Source: a candidate division KSB1 bacterium (GTDB lineage: Bacteria; Zhuqueibacterota; Zhuqueibacteria; Residuimicrobiales; Krinioviventaceae). From it: a stretch of DNA of 64,000 bases. Position 1 is the stretch's first letter. Every line of letters starts with the position of its first letter. Below are positions 16,241 through 25,453 of the stretch, one piece after another. The DNA is taken from the NCBI GenBank assembly GCA_034521575.1, contig JAXHMJ010000005.1, positions 1,550,001 through 1,614,000 of the forward strand, read 5' to 3'. The translations under genes and the position numbers were made by a program. A model generated the notes under the pieces. It was not told the origin of the DNA. It saw only the letters and a list, made by a program, of their open reading frames with translations, and did not search any database.

Positions 16241-16648
16241 TTGAGAACAGTGGTTCAAACGGAAATTGATCCCGTCACGTATCGCGCAACTCTGGTGAGC
16301 GATGATACGACCTATACCAACCCCATGCTTTTACAGCCGGATAATCTGCTCAATCTGACGTTGGGGTATGACTATAAGGGATTTTCAATCCGTGCAGCCA
16401 TGCGATACAAATCAAGAATATTCACCGCAAACAGTTGGTATGAAAAGCTGAGAGGGTATTCAACAGACTTTTACCGCTATGATTTATCGGTCAGACAGCA
16501 GTTGCCGGTGAAGGGATTGGAATTTTTCCTGAACATCAACAACCTGACCAATGAAGTGGAAAAAAGCGTGATCAATCACATGAACTTTACCAGTTATTAT
16601 GAAGAGTACGGCCGGAGCGCCAATATCGGGCTCAGGTACAGACTTTAA
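16241..16648 (+). pseudogene. C-terminal remnant of a TonB-dependent receptor
   Basis: About 135 codons that match the last strands of an outer-membrane TonB-dependent receptor: LLNLTLGYDYKGFSIRAAMR, FYRYDLSVRQ, LEFFLNINNLTNE and the terminal YGRSANIGLRYRL with the aromatic-rich, Arg/Leu-ended final strand. The plug, TonB box, signal peptide and most of the barrel are missing; a TAA closes the frame about 35 nt before the TTG used here. The receptor probably imported the glycan degraded by this locus before the deletion. Confidence 0.7.
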
Positions 16649-16678
16649 CATTTGTTCTCATTTCTATTCTCCTCATCT

Positions 16679-16708
16679 CCAAAAGGCTTCCTCCGGGAAG
16701 CCTTTTGG
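16679..16708 (+). terminator. intrinsic-type hairpin after the TonB-receptor remnant
   Basis: Arms CCAAAAGGCTTCC and GGAAGCCTTTTGG pair over 13 bp around a short loop, 31 bp after the receptor stop. The downstream T-run is weak (CTTTG), so termination efficiency is uncertain. It marks the end of the LacI-SDR-receptor transcript. Confidence 0.65.
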
Positions 16709-16883
16709 CTTTGTAGAAAACATTTATAATGATCAACAAATTCACAAAAGAATTTGCAATTGATTTTTGCAGTGATGACGGACAAATTGATTGGCAAAGC
16801 TTACTGGAGTTCAACTCCGGCGGCAAAAATTGATAAAATTTCTGCTAAAAAAAGCATAAATTTGCCAAAAAAATAATTATCCC

Positions 16884-17846
16884 TTAATCCGTTAGATAAA
16901 AAAAAGATCGCGGCTCTTTTTCCAGAATCCGCGGCGGTTTTTCATTCAGTGTTTCCCCGTCCAGCAGGCGTTGATACAGCTGAAGGTATTCTGCTGTCAT
17001 TTTCGCCGCTGAAAAGTTCTCGCGCACATACTCGTGGCAGGCCTTGCGGTCATAGTCGGCGGCATGCTGCACCGCTTTGGCGAGCTCCGACTTGCTTTTG
17101 GATAAAAAACCGTATTCGGGTTTGACGATTTCCGGCAGCGAACCGTAGGGCGTTCCGAATACCGGACACCCGAAATACAAACTCTCGATAATCGCCAATC
17201 CCTGCGGTTCATGCCAGATCACCGGAAACAACAGCGCTTCCGCATGCTGAATAATGCGGTTCTTTTTTTTACCGCCCACCAGTCCGTGATAGCGAATTCT
17301 CGGGTCCAGATCGAAACGACGGCCGCCCATGATGTGCAGACGTTTGTCCGCCATCTTGGCGATTTCCACAGCCCCCTTGCAGTTTTTCAGTTTCCAGGAC
17401 ACTTTGCCGAGAAACAGCAGATAGCGCCGTTCCGCATTCAAATCCACCGGCCCCAGTTCATCAAAATCCAGACCATTGTACACATAACTCTCTGATCCAT
17501 GGCGTTGAGCGTGATTTTTAGACACAAAAACCGAATTAACATCAAAGGTCTCACCTAATTTTCCGGTCCCGTGAATGGTAAACAGTGTTTTTTGCTTCAA
17601 GGGTTGTCCGATTCGGTGATGACAATGCACCACATCAGTGTGAACCGGAATCTGCTGGCGGAGTGGTTTAACCGGATCATGCTCAATGACCTGCGCAAAC
17701 GGACAGCTTGAGCCCTTTTTGACCACATAACTCACGTTATGACCGAGTTTCACCAGCTCTTTTCCCAGCGCCCAGATATCCCGCTGTGTACCGCCATAGT
17801 TCTTTACAGGAATTTTGCTTTTGACTGCCGCAATTGTCACATGCAT
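16884..17846 (-). CDS. GT4-family glycosyltransferase
   Basis: A 320-residue GT-B glycosyltransferase. The N-terminal domain has KNYGGTQRDIWALGKELVKL, and the C-terminal donor-binding domain shows YLLFLGKVSWKLKNCKGAVE and the E-x7-E motif EPQGLAIIES followed by GCPVFGTPYGSLPEIV. AGGTGAATAT precedes the ATG. Such enzymes use nucleotide sugars to build surface glycans or glycolipids. It stands alone between the sugar island and lhr; donor and acceptor are unknown. Confidence 0.88.
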   Translation of the reverse strand: MHVTIAAVKSKIPVKNYGGTQRDIWALGKELVKLGHNVSYVVKKGSSCPFAQVIEHDPVKPLRQQIPVHTDVVHCHHRIGQPLKQKTLFTIHGTGKLGETFDVNSVFVSKNHAQRHGSESYVYNGLDFDELGPVDLNAERRYLLFLGKVSWKLKNCKGAVEIAKMADKRLHIMGGRRFDLDPRIRYHGLVGGKKKNRIIQHAEALLFPVIWHEPQGLAIIESLYFGCPVFGTPYGSLPEIVKPEYGFLSKSKSELAKAVQHAADYDRKACHEYVRENFSAAKMTAEYLQLYQRLLDGETLNEKPPRILEKEPRSFFYLTD

Positions 17847-17967
17847 ATATTCACCTGGTTCATTTTATCTTTTCATAAATATAATAGAATAAAGTGAATT
17901 AAAAAAATAGTTTCCCCGATGAAATTCAGCATAAAGATCATTATGTATTTAAAGCACAAAAAAATCA

Positions 17968-18047
17968 AACCACGAAAAACACGAAACACACAAAAAAACA
18001 ATCATTTTTTATTTTTCGTATTCTTTTGTGTGTTTTGCGGGTTTTTC
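17968..18047. repeat. long palindromic repeat at the 3' end of lhr
   Basis: The left arm ACCACGAAAAACACGAAA continues into CACACAAAA. It is answered about 25 bp later by TTTTGTGTGTTTTGCGGG and GTTTTTC, giving an imperfect stem of about 24 bp. The right arm runs into the stop codon of lhr. Similar CCACGAAAAACACGAA palindromes occur in many unrelated bacterial genomes, so this is probably a dispersed non-coding repeat that may also end lhr transcription. Confidence 0.6.
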
Positions 18048-21000
18048 ACACCTGTGACGGCCAAAGCGTCAAAGAGGCGCCATCCGATTCATAGCCTGCC
18101 TCACGGAATGCAGACTGCAATTCATGCCGGGCTGCATCAATCCCGTCAATCATTCGAATACATATCTGTTTTCTCGGCCGCCAGAGCGCCGGCAGCTGCA
18201 GAAATATATGAAACGCGGCAGCGAGTCTATTACGGTGTTCTGATCTGAAATCATGCAGCAGCGCAAGGCGTTCCCCGTACTGTTCAGCATAGAACACCGG
18301 TTTGGCATCGACAAACAGCAAATGGTTGGCTACAGAACGCGTGACTGATACCGGCTGCGAATCCAGAGTCAATAGGTCCCACTCGTACAGCCCCCCGAAC
18401 GGCAGAGCAGGATCCATTGTGCTGAGCAAATGTACGGACTCTGCATGCTCTCCCTGCATTTGCAACGCTTTTAGACGTTCCAACGCCTCAGGCAGGGCAA
18501 ACTGTACTCCGGAGAGTCCCTGGATAAAATATCCGCGACGTATTTCACCGCGCCATTCCATGCGTTTGAGGGTTTGGAATATGCGCGACCAGGGCTCAAG
18601 TCCGGTCTCTTTACGATAAAACTCTTTGACCAGCACCCCGTAGCGCTGCAGCAGCAGACGGGTTTGCTGTTCAATACGTTCCTCTTCAGTCAATTCCTTT
18701 CCCATCACCGCGAACGACCCAGTCAGGAACCAGCGGCCGCTGCGCGTGACAAGCCGTTGTTTGACCGCCTGACGCCGGAAGGACCGCTGTCCTCTGTGAT
18801 GCCGCTCCGCCGAGCGCCAGGCCGGGCGGATTTGCCGGTGCCAGTCGGATTCAAGCTCTTTTGACTTTCCCCTTTGCTGCAGTGTATTCATAAATGACCG
18901 ATAATCATCGCAGCTCACTAGACCGGTGCGGGACAGTTCCCCCAGTCCGTCATCCACCTGCACCGGTGTCAATTCAGTAGCAGCGGCAATGTCATGATGC
19001 GGACTGGCGCCGTTGTCGCGTAAAAACTTTGCAATCTGCTGTGCGACCGCACTGCTGTCCGCCAGTTTATCGTCCAGCTTCCCGCGTTCCAGCAGTACAG
19101 ACCCGCAGGACCGCGGCAGAAACATGATCTGAATCCGTCTGCTTGTGGATGAGCACAGTGGAATCACTTCGCCATCGGCGATACGATTTATCAGGTCTGT
19201 TTCAAACTCACCGGCGCTCAGTCGGGGTATTAGAATGCAGCGTTCGTATTCGAACAACGGCAGGTTGTACCCGCTGTACTGCCGGACCAATTCGGTCAGC
19301 CCGGTGTGCTGCTCCAGATGATGCCAGTCCAGTAAAAACCGATAAAAATCAGTGCGTTGCAGCGGTTCATGTGCCCGCCTTTGGACTGCAATGGCCCGGC
19401 GATACAATTGTGCAAAATTCTCGCGGTCGCACCATTGCTCGCCGGGGGCGCCGACGACCAGCTGACCGCGGACTAGACGATTTTCATTGAGCAGAGTTTC
19501 CAGCTGCTCATAAATCTGCTCGCGTGACTGCGGCAAATGCTTTTCCAATTCCTCAATCTCAGCAGGGCCCCGTGTTTTCAGGATGCGCTGCAGCCGGTAA
19601 TATCCATCCTCATCCTGCCAAAACCGCTCTCGGTCCTCAGCAGTTATCCATTCGCCGTTCCACATCTGAATCCGTCCGCTGTCCTGCAGGTCCTGTAGCC
19701 AATGGCGCCATTCATCGCCGGCGCGTTCGGACAATTCCCGCTCAGAAATCGGCCCCAGAACAGAGAGAATCTCAAATAAATCTTCCCGGTCTTTGGCCCG
19801 GCGCTCCGGGAGTGTGTACTGCCAGACCTGTTCAGCTTTGCGCACCACACTCGACGAAACCAGGGTAGGAATGGTATTTCGCCCCAGAATCTCATCCAGC
19901 AGTTCGCGGTGAAATTCCGCCGCCTGTCCAGGGATGCGCGACTGGTCATAGTCGTACATATAATTAAAGACCAGGCGAAACATCACACCGGACGCCATGG
20001 GAGAAGGGGAGCGGGTTTCCACTTTATGAATGCGCATAGACCCGGCCTGGATCTTTTGCAATACCGTTTTCAATCCCTCACTGTCAAAAACATTCTGCAG
20101 ACAGTCTCGCAGGGTCTCCAGGAGAATAGGGAAATCAGAAAATTCAGTTACCGCCTGCAAAAGGTCTGCCGCGCGCAGACGCTGCAGCCAGAGAGGAATG
20201 CGCTGATCCACACGCGACCGCTGCAGCAGCAGAGCGCGCGACGCGTTGTGGCGAAACCGCACCGCGAACAGCGGCGTATTCGGCAGCGCCTCGGTCAACA
20301 GCCGTTCGGCATCATCGGGACGCATTTGCAAAAGCTCATCAAGCACAGAAAAATCAGTCACATCCGGCAAACGGATCAGAACAGCATCGTCATCAAAGGT
20401 GAACTGGATCTGAGAACCGTAGCGCTGTTCCAGCAGGTGTCCCAGCGCTGTGGCCCAGGCGCCCAGCACCCGGCCGCCGAACGGCGCATGCAGCACCAAA
20501 TGCGGTTCATTGACGCTATCGGTAAACAGTTCCGCCACAATGCGCTGATCCGTGGGGAGTTCGCCGGTGTGCGCCTTTTGCCGGCGCAGCAGGTCAAGTG
20601 TGTTGGCGCGCGCCTGTTCATCCGCGGGACAGTCATCCGGCCAGTTTCCGGTATCCAGCCCGGCCTCCAGACCGCGCCGCAGGGCTCCGATCAACAAACT
20701 GGTATGGAAATCACGAAACAGCGGTTCTGCCTTCCAGAACGGTGCACGCGGTTTACTGGATGCGCGCGCTGTAACAAATATGCGGTCGCGTTCGATATCC
20801 GCGATGCACCATTCAGTGTTGCCGAGAAAAAAGATATCTCCCACACGTGATTCAAAGACAAATTCCTCCTCCACCTCACCCAGCCGCGTGCGTGTGCCCT
20901 GCAGATATACGCCATAGTACCCGCGATCTGCAATGGTGCCGCCGTTCATCACGGCAGTCAGCCGGGCGCCGCGCCGGGCAATCAGCTGATCATTCACCCG

Positions 21001-22485
21001 ATCCCAGGTCAGGCGCGGTTTCAAGGCGCGCAGTTGCGTTGATTCATAACGTCCCGTGAGCATGCGCACCACCTGATTGAACGCGTTTTCGCTGAGATTG
21101 CGATAGCAGTAGCTGGCACGAATTAACTGATACAATTTAATCCGGGTCATGGACCGCATGGACAGTTCCGCCACCATCTGCTGCGCCAGCACATCCAGGG
21201 CATTTTCCGGAATCTGCGCCTCTTCGATATCAGCATTTAAAGCCGCGCGGGTCAGGGCAACGGCGTCGTCCAGATCGGCTTTGTACAGCGGCAGCACCAG
21301 TCCCCGACTGACCGCCTGCAGCTGATGACCGCTGCGGCCGATGCGCTGCAGCATCGAGGTCACGCTGGCCGGAGAATTCAGATGCACCACCAGATCAATA
21401 CTGCCGATATCGATCCCCATCTCCAGTGAGGCCGTTGCAATCACAGCGGGAATCAGCCCACGTTTCAATTCATCCTCAATACGGTAGCGCATCTCCCGGG
21501 AAATACTGCCGTGATGCGCCAAAGCCAACACCGCCTCAGGATCGCCGGTTTCCCCCCGATAGCGTTCGTTCAGCTGTCGGGCAATCTTTTCGGTCTGAGC
21601 GCGCATATTGATAAAAACCAGGGTCGTGCGCTGTGTACGGATCAGGTCGTATAATCGATTGATCACCGCCGGCCAGACTGTGGCATCCGGCAGCTGACCA
21701 AAATCCGCCACCGGCGATTCCACCCGGATATCCAGGAAACGGCTGCGGCCGCAGTCCACAATTTGCACCGGACGCGGCTCCTGCGGCATACCAGGCGTCT
21801 GTCCGCCCAGATAATCGGCAATACGCTGCAGCGGACGCTGGGTGGCGGACAAGCCGATGCGCACCGGTTCGGTCTCGCACAAGGCTGTCAACCGCTCCAG
21901 GGACAGACTGAGATGAACACCGCGTTTGTTGGAGCAAATGGAATGAATTTCGTCCAGGATAACATATTTTAGATTCTGAAACAGCGGACGTACGCGTTCC
22001 GAAGTCAACAGCAGATACAGGGATTCCGGGGTGGTGTTGAGTATATGCGGCGGCCGCCGCAGCATGGATTGCCGTTCACTTGAAGGAGTGTCACCGGTGC
22101 GCACGGCAGCGCGGATATGCGGCGGTTTAACATCCGTTTCCCGCAATACGCCGGAAATACCGCGCAGCGGCTGTTTTAAATTGCGGTAGATATCATTATT
22201 CAGGGCTTTTAGCGGTGAAATATACAACGTATGAAACCCACCGGCATTGCGGTCAAAAACCTTTGCATCACAGTCCAGACCGGTACGCAGCAAATCATCA
22301 ATCGCCCACAGAAACGCGGCCAGGGTTTTCCCCGAGCCGGTGGGCGATAATATGAGAGTGTGCCGCCCCGCAGCGATTTGCGGCCACCCGCGTACCTGAG
22401 GCGGACTGGGTTCGTCGAAAACCTGCCGAAACCAGGTTTCTACAGCGGTATGAAACCCGACACTTTTGAATACAGAGTCTGGCAT
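18046..22485 (-). CDS. lhr: large ATP-dependent helicase Lhr
   Basis: A 1479-residue superfamily 2 helicase, close to the usual full length of bacterial Lhr (about 1500). Walker A is SPTGSGKT (47-54) and the Walker B box DEIH (178-181). Later motifs include SATQRP and the arginine-finger region IGRSGHQ. After the helicase core come the winged-helix/beta-barrel domains and the long Lhr C-terminal extension. The family unwinds RNA:DNA hybrids and DNA and acts in DNA repair. The frame is intact over 4.4 kb, in contrast with the nearby broken genes. Its downstream end overlaps a palindromic repeat. Confidence 0.95.
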   Translation of the reverse strand: MPDSVFKSVGFHTAVETWFRQVFDEPSPPQVRGWPQIAAGRHTLILSPTGSGKTLAAFLWAIDDLLRTGLDCDAKVFDRNAGGFHTLYISPLKALNNDIYRNLKQPLRGISGVLRETDVKPPHIRAAVRTGDTPSSERQSMLRRPPHILNTTPESLYLLLTSERVRPLFQNLKYVILDEIHSICSNKRGVHLSLSLERLTALCETEPVRIGLSATQRPLQRIADYLGGQTPGMPQEPRPVQIVDCGRSRFLDIRVESPVADFGQLPDATVWPAVINRLYDLIRTQRTTLVFINMRAQTEKIARQLNERYRGETGDPEAVLALAHHGSISREMRYRIEDELKRGLIPAVIATASLEMGIDIGSIDLVVHLNSPASVTSMLQRIGRSGHQLQAVSRGLVLPLYKADLDDAVALTRAALNADIEEAQIPENALDVLAQQMVAELSMRSMTRIKLYQLIRASYCYRNLSENAFNQVVRMLTGRYESTQLRALKPRLTWDRVNDQLIARRGARLTAVMNGGTIADRGYYGVYLQGTRTRLGEVEEEFVFESRVGDIFFLGNTEWCIADIERDRIFVTARASSKPRAPFWKAEPLFRDFHTSLLIGALRRGLEAGLDTGNWPDDCPADEQARANTLDLLRRQKAHTGELPTDQRIVAELFTDSVNEPHLVLHAPFGGRVLGAWATALGHLLEQRYGSQIQFTFDDDAVLIRLPDVTDFSVLDELLQMRPDDAERLLTEALPNTPLFAVRFRHNASRALLLQRSRVDQRIPLWLQRLRAADLLQAVTEFSDFPILLETLRDCLQNVFDSEGLKTVLQKIQAGSMRIHKVETRSPSPMASGVMFRLVFNYMYDYDQSRIPGQAAEFHRELLDEILGRNTIPTLVSSSVVRKAEQVWQYTLPERRAKDREDLFEILSVLGPISERELSERAGDEWRHWLQDLQDSGRIQMWNGEWITAEDRERFWQDEDGYYRLQRILKTRGPAEIEELEKHLPQSREQIYEQLETLLNENRLVRGQLVVGAPGEQWCDRENFAQLYRRAIAVQRRAHEPLQRTDFYRFLLDWHHLEQHTGLTELVRQYSGYNLPLFEYERCILIPRLSAGEFETDLINRIADGEVIPLCSSTSRRIQIMFLPRSCGSVLLERGKLDDKLADSSAVAQQIAKFLRDNGASPHHDIAAATELTPVQVDDGLGELSRTGLVSCDDYRSFMNTLQQRGKSKELESDWHRQIRPAWRSAERHHRGQRSFRRQAVKQRLVTRSGRWFLTGSFAVMGKELTEEERIEQQTRLLLQRYGVLVKEFYRKETGLEPWSRIFQTLKRMEWRGEIRRGYFIQGLSGVQFALPEALERLKALQMQGEHAESVHLLSTMDPALPFGGLYEWDLLTLDSQPVSVTRSVANHLLFVDAKPVFYAEQYGERLALLHDFRSEHRNRLAAAFHIFLQLPALWRPRKQICIRMIDGIDAARHELQSAFREAGYESDGASLTLWPSQV

Positions 22486-22503
22486 GAAAGGCTCATATAA
22501 TTA

Positions 22504-23376
22504 TCAACGGTGAAACGACTGACCGATAAATTTCAGCCCGTCAAGAATCCCGGTCCGCCAGTACGTCCAGTTGTGGGCGCCGTCCCGGACCCGGAATTCA
22601 TGCGGCACCCCGGCATTTTTCAAAATGCGATGCAGTTGCATATTGCCGTTGATTAAAAAATCATCATCGCCGCAGTCAATATAATAACGCACCTGGGACA
22701 ATGAATCCGCTGAAAGCCGTTTGGCCAGATGCAGGGGATGACGGGATTTAAAATGCTCAGGCAACTCTCCGTTTTTCAGGGGCCCGAATAAATCGACAAA
22801 AAACTTGTCATACTGCCGGGTTGAGTCCGGAGCCGTAAGCGCCTCCGGATCCCAGACCGCTGAGCTGAACGCGGCGCAGGCGGCAAACAACTGCGGATAC
22901 CGCATGGAAAACATCAGAGAGCCGTATCCCCCCATACTCAATCCGGAAATACCGCGGAACTCTTTTTTCGGACGGGTACGGAATTCCGTATCGATATAAG
23001 GAATAAATTCCTGGACAAACATATCTTCCCAGCGGTTTTGGCCGCGATAGTCATTCACATAAAACGTCAGCTTGCCGTCAGGCATCACAATAATCATCGG
23101 CGGCAGAGTTCCGTCCGCAATTCCCTGGTCCGCTGCATTCTGAACCTCACCAAACTGGACCCAGCCCCACTCGCTGTCAGAGTATCCGTGCAGCAGATAC
23201 ACCACCGGATAGCGGCGCTGAGACACATCGTAATCCGGCGGAAGATAAATACAATAGTTGACATTGTAATCCAGTATTTCACTCTGCATGGTCTGTTCAC
23301 CCAGGACAGTTCCATGACTCTGCGCGGCCCCTATCTGAATCAGAATCAGGGCAGCAACAACACACCATTTTTTCAT
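22504..23376 (-). CDS. secreted alpha/beta-hydrolase esterase (esterase D/CE1-like)
   Basis: A 290-residue serine esterase with a signal peptide (hydrophobic core about residues 5-18, AAQSHG at the cleavage region). It contains YPVVYLLHGYSDSEWGW (oxyanion-hole region), the nucleophile elbow GLSMGG and the terminal catalytic His in RDGAHNWTYW; the Asp is probably in DCGDDDF. The family includes feruloyl and acetyl xylan esterases and S-formylglutathione hydrolase-like enzymes; export favours a polysaccharide side-chain esterase. The ATG at 23376 is preferred over an upstream in-frame TTG because TTGGAG lies 6 nt before it. Confidence 0.87.
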   Translation of the reverse strand: MKKWCVVAALILIQIGAAQSHGTVLGEQTMQSEILDYNVNYCIYLPPDYDVSQRRYPVVYLLHGYSDSEWGWVQFGEVQNAADQGIADGTLPPMIIVMPDGKLTFYVNDYRGQNRWEDMFVQEFIPYIDTEFRTRPKKEFRGISGLSMGGYGSLMFSMRYPQLFAACAAFSSAVWDPEALTAPDSTRQYDKFFVDLFGPLKNGELPEHFKSRHPLHLAKRLSADSLSQVRYYIDCGDDDFLINGNMQLHRILKNAGVPHEFRVRDGAHNWTYWRTGILDGLKFIGQSFHR

Positions 23377-23436
23377 AACGGTCTCCAAGGTTATATAAAG
23401 GATAAAAATGAATTTTAATTTGCCACTTTGCCGCTA

Positions 23437-24126
23437 TTATTCATTCACCCACGTATCACGCCTCATATCCCGACGGAACCAATCATGGGCGGGTAGTGAA
23501 AATCGGATATATTTTATAGGTTTGCCCAGGGCGCGATGCCGGGATTCGTAGGTGGTGGCCAGCTTTACCCGCTCGTCCTCAATATGGCTCCGATACAGAT
23601 CATCAGCGGCGTGATGAATCCAGCCTTCGGCACGCGGAATAGACGCAGTGGCATAGTGATAGAGCCGCGGATCATCGGTTTTAAAATGCAGGAAAGAATC
23701 CGGTGTCAATATATCCCGGTATGCATGCAGATATCGGGGTGACATCAGGCGTTTGCGCGGCTTTTTATAAAACGGATCCGGAAACGGAATCCAGATTTCT
23801 TCGATTTCACCTTTAGCGAACATGCGGGGCAGATCAAGGGCATTGCCGACAATAAAGAAAGCATTATCCAGTCCGGTATCCTGAGCGGTTTTGGCGCCCA
23901 CCCAGATACGGGCGGCTTTGAGATCAAGTCCGATAAAATTCCGATCCGGAAAGGTTTGAGCAAAGGCGGTGGTATATTCCCCTTTGCCGCACCCCAGTTC
24001 CAATGTAATCGGAGACTCGTTTTTAAAAACATGAGAGCGCCAGCGGCCTCTGTACGGGGCCGGATCATGCGTGACATTCTCAAAACGCTGAACAGCTCGG
24101 ATACGCTTTTGTTTCTTTTTCGGCAT
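23437..24126 (-). CDS. trmB: tRNA (guanine-N7-)-methyltransferase
   Basis: A 229-residue class I methyltransferase that makes m7G46 in the tRNA variable loop using SAM. The SAM-binding motif LELGCGKGEY and FIGLDLKAARIWVG are present, as are the TrmB-specific IPFPDPFYKKPRKRLM and the C-terminal TTYESRHR with the substrate-contacting T-x-Y-E. Length is normal. It stands between the esterase and an unknown envelope protein on the same strand, with no operon partner of obvious related function. Confidence 0.96.
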   Translation of the reverse strand: MPKKKQKRIRAVQRFENVTHDPAPYRGRWRSHVFKNESPITLELGCGKGEYTTAFAQTFPDRNFIGLDLKAARIWVGAKTAQDTGLDNAFFIVGNALDLPRMFAKGEIEEIWIPFPDPFYKKPRKRLMSPRYLHAYRDILTPDSFLHFKTDDPRLYHYATASIPRAEGWIHHAADDLYRSHIEDERVKLATTYESRHRALGKPIKYIRFSLPAHDWFRRDMRRDTWVNE

Positions 24127-24197
24127 AGACCACCATTTCTGGTAAATTACCCCTCAAAGATAATCAATTCAGAGATGAGCTTCAAGCTCTTTAGCGT

Positions 24198-24959
24198 TCA
24201 TTTACGCAATTGAAACAGAATCGCTTGCAGTTCCCGGACACGCGCCTGTTCAACAGAGTCCGATGCCGTCACAATACGCCTGGATAGAAACCGCTGCATA
24301 TCTTTTTCAGACAAGTTTGATTTGTACTGATAAACCCGGTTGCGTCGATTTTCAGGGTCCACTTCCACCCCCACTCCAATGCCCATCGCGCCCAGAAACA
24401 CTTTGTTCTGCGGTGAAACCAGTTTTCGATCCAGCAAGTTCCTGTTTGTCATCCGATCCAATACATGGTTCAGTTCCTCCGCCGTAACACTGGAGGCAGC
24501 CGGCAGCCGGCTGTAAATGTCAACGCTTGTGGCGCTGTCACTCCGCCAAATCGTAGTAAAGACGCGCATCTGAGTGACGGACGGCAGTGTATCCAGTTCC
24601 GGTTCTTTCGAACCGAACACTTTTTTCACACTGGAAAACAATTTGCTCAACGGTGTGAATGTTCCGCGTCTGTTTTTTAGGTTGAAATCCGCTTCAATCT
24701 TTCCGGAAATCCCGTTGTTATCAAATGAAAATCCGGCGCCGTTATAATGTTTTTGATAGGCCTGAAAAAGAGGTGAATAGATAAAGAGCGAATCCCGCCA
24801 GGACAAAACCGAAAAGTCCGATACTTTGGCCGTATCCGCGGAAACCGGTGCGGCGGACGCGTATTGGCATAATTTTCCCCGGCCGATAAAAAAGCAGCAA
24901 GTCAAACAGACAAAACACAGAATCTTGACACTGAAAAAAGAAATTTTCGGATCAGTCAT
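24198..24959 (-). CDS. exported or membrane-anchored protein of unknown function
   Basis: A 253-residue protein with a hydrophobic N-terminal segment (about residues 8-25, FFSVKILCFVCLTCCFFIG) acting as signal or anchor. The soluble domain contains FSFDNNGISGKIEADFNLKN and a C-terminal helical region with two Arg-rich stretches. No family was recognised. It lies 71 bp upstream of trmB on the same strand. The likely location is periplasm or outer membrane. Confidence 0.7.
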   Translation of the reverse strand: MTDPKISFFSVKILCFVCLTCCFFIGRGKLCQYASAAPVSADTAKVSDFSVLSWRDSLFIYSPLFQAYQKHYNGAGFSFDNNGISGKIEADFNLKNRRGTFTPLSKLFSSVKKVFGSKEPELDTLPSVTQMRVFTTIWRSDSATSVDIYSRLPAASSVTAEELNHVLDRMTNRNLLDRKLVSPQNKVFLGAMGIGVGVEVDPENRRNRVYQYKSNLSEKDMQRFLSRRIVTASDSVEQARVRELQAILFQLRK

Positions 24960-25132
24960 GGGAAATTCATTAGATTGACAGAGTGATTTAGATAATAAAC
25001 GTCAAAGAAAAGTTAGAGTTCCAAAAGCGCTTGCATTTCCGCTGTTTAACAGCTATTTTAATATTTAACACATTTTCATTACAGATTTTGGAATATAATC
25101 GGTTTATAATTTTCAAATCATAAAGGAAAAAC

Positions 25133-25453
25133 ATGGATTATTGTATAACCCTGGTGACGTTTCCCAACTGTGAGGAAGCGGATAAAATTTCAGCAGCGCT
25201 GGTGGATCAAAAACTGGCGGCTTGCGCCAACCGCATTGACACTGTCACTTCTTTTTTCAGATGGCAAAACAAAGTGGAACACGAACAGGAGATTCTGGTT
25301 GTGTACAAAACCCGCGCAACAAGGCTAAATGCGCTAATCGAAACCGTCAAGGAACTGCATTCTTATGAGGTCCCCGAGGTCATTGCATTGCCGATTCTCG
25401 CGGGTTCAGATGACTATTTACAGTGGATCAAAGATGAAACACAAATCACCTGA
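25133..25453 (+). CDS. cutA: CutA1 divalent-ion tolerance protein
   Basis: A 106-residue member of the trimeric CutA1 family (ferredoxin-like fold): MDYCITLVTFPNCEEADKIS, LAACANRIDTVTSFFRWQNK, VVYKTRATRLNALIETVKEL and the terminal HSYEVPEVIALPI. Length is typical. CutA1 is linked to copper tolerance in E. coli, but its biochemical role is unsettled. AAAGGA precedes the ATG. It is the first gene of a tight plus-strand unit leading to the TonB/ExbB/ExbD genes and overlaps the next gene by 20 nt. Confidence 0.95.
   Translation: MDYCITLVTFPNCEEADKISAALVDQKLAACANRIDTVTSFFRWQNKVEHEQEILVVYKTRATRLNALIETVKELHSYEVPEVIALPILAGSDDYLQWIKDETQIT

Noticed and set aside
17919-18248. 109-codon plus-strand frame
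   Set aside because: Made of the palindromic repeat and the antisense of the lhr 3' end.
19143-20917. Several long frames antisense to lhr
   Set aside because: They are arginine/proline/alanine-rich shadows of an intact, clearly coding helicase gene.
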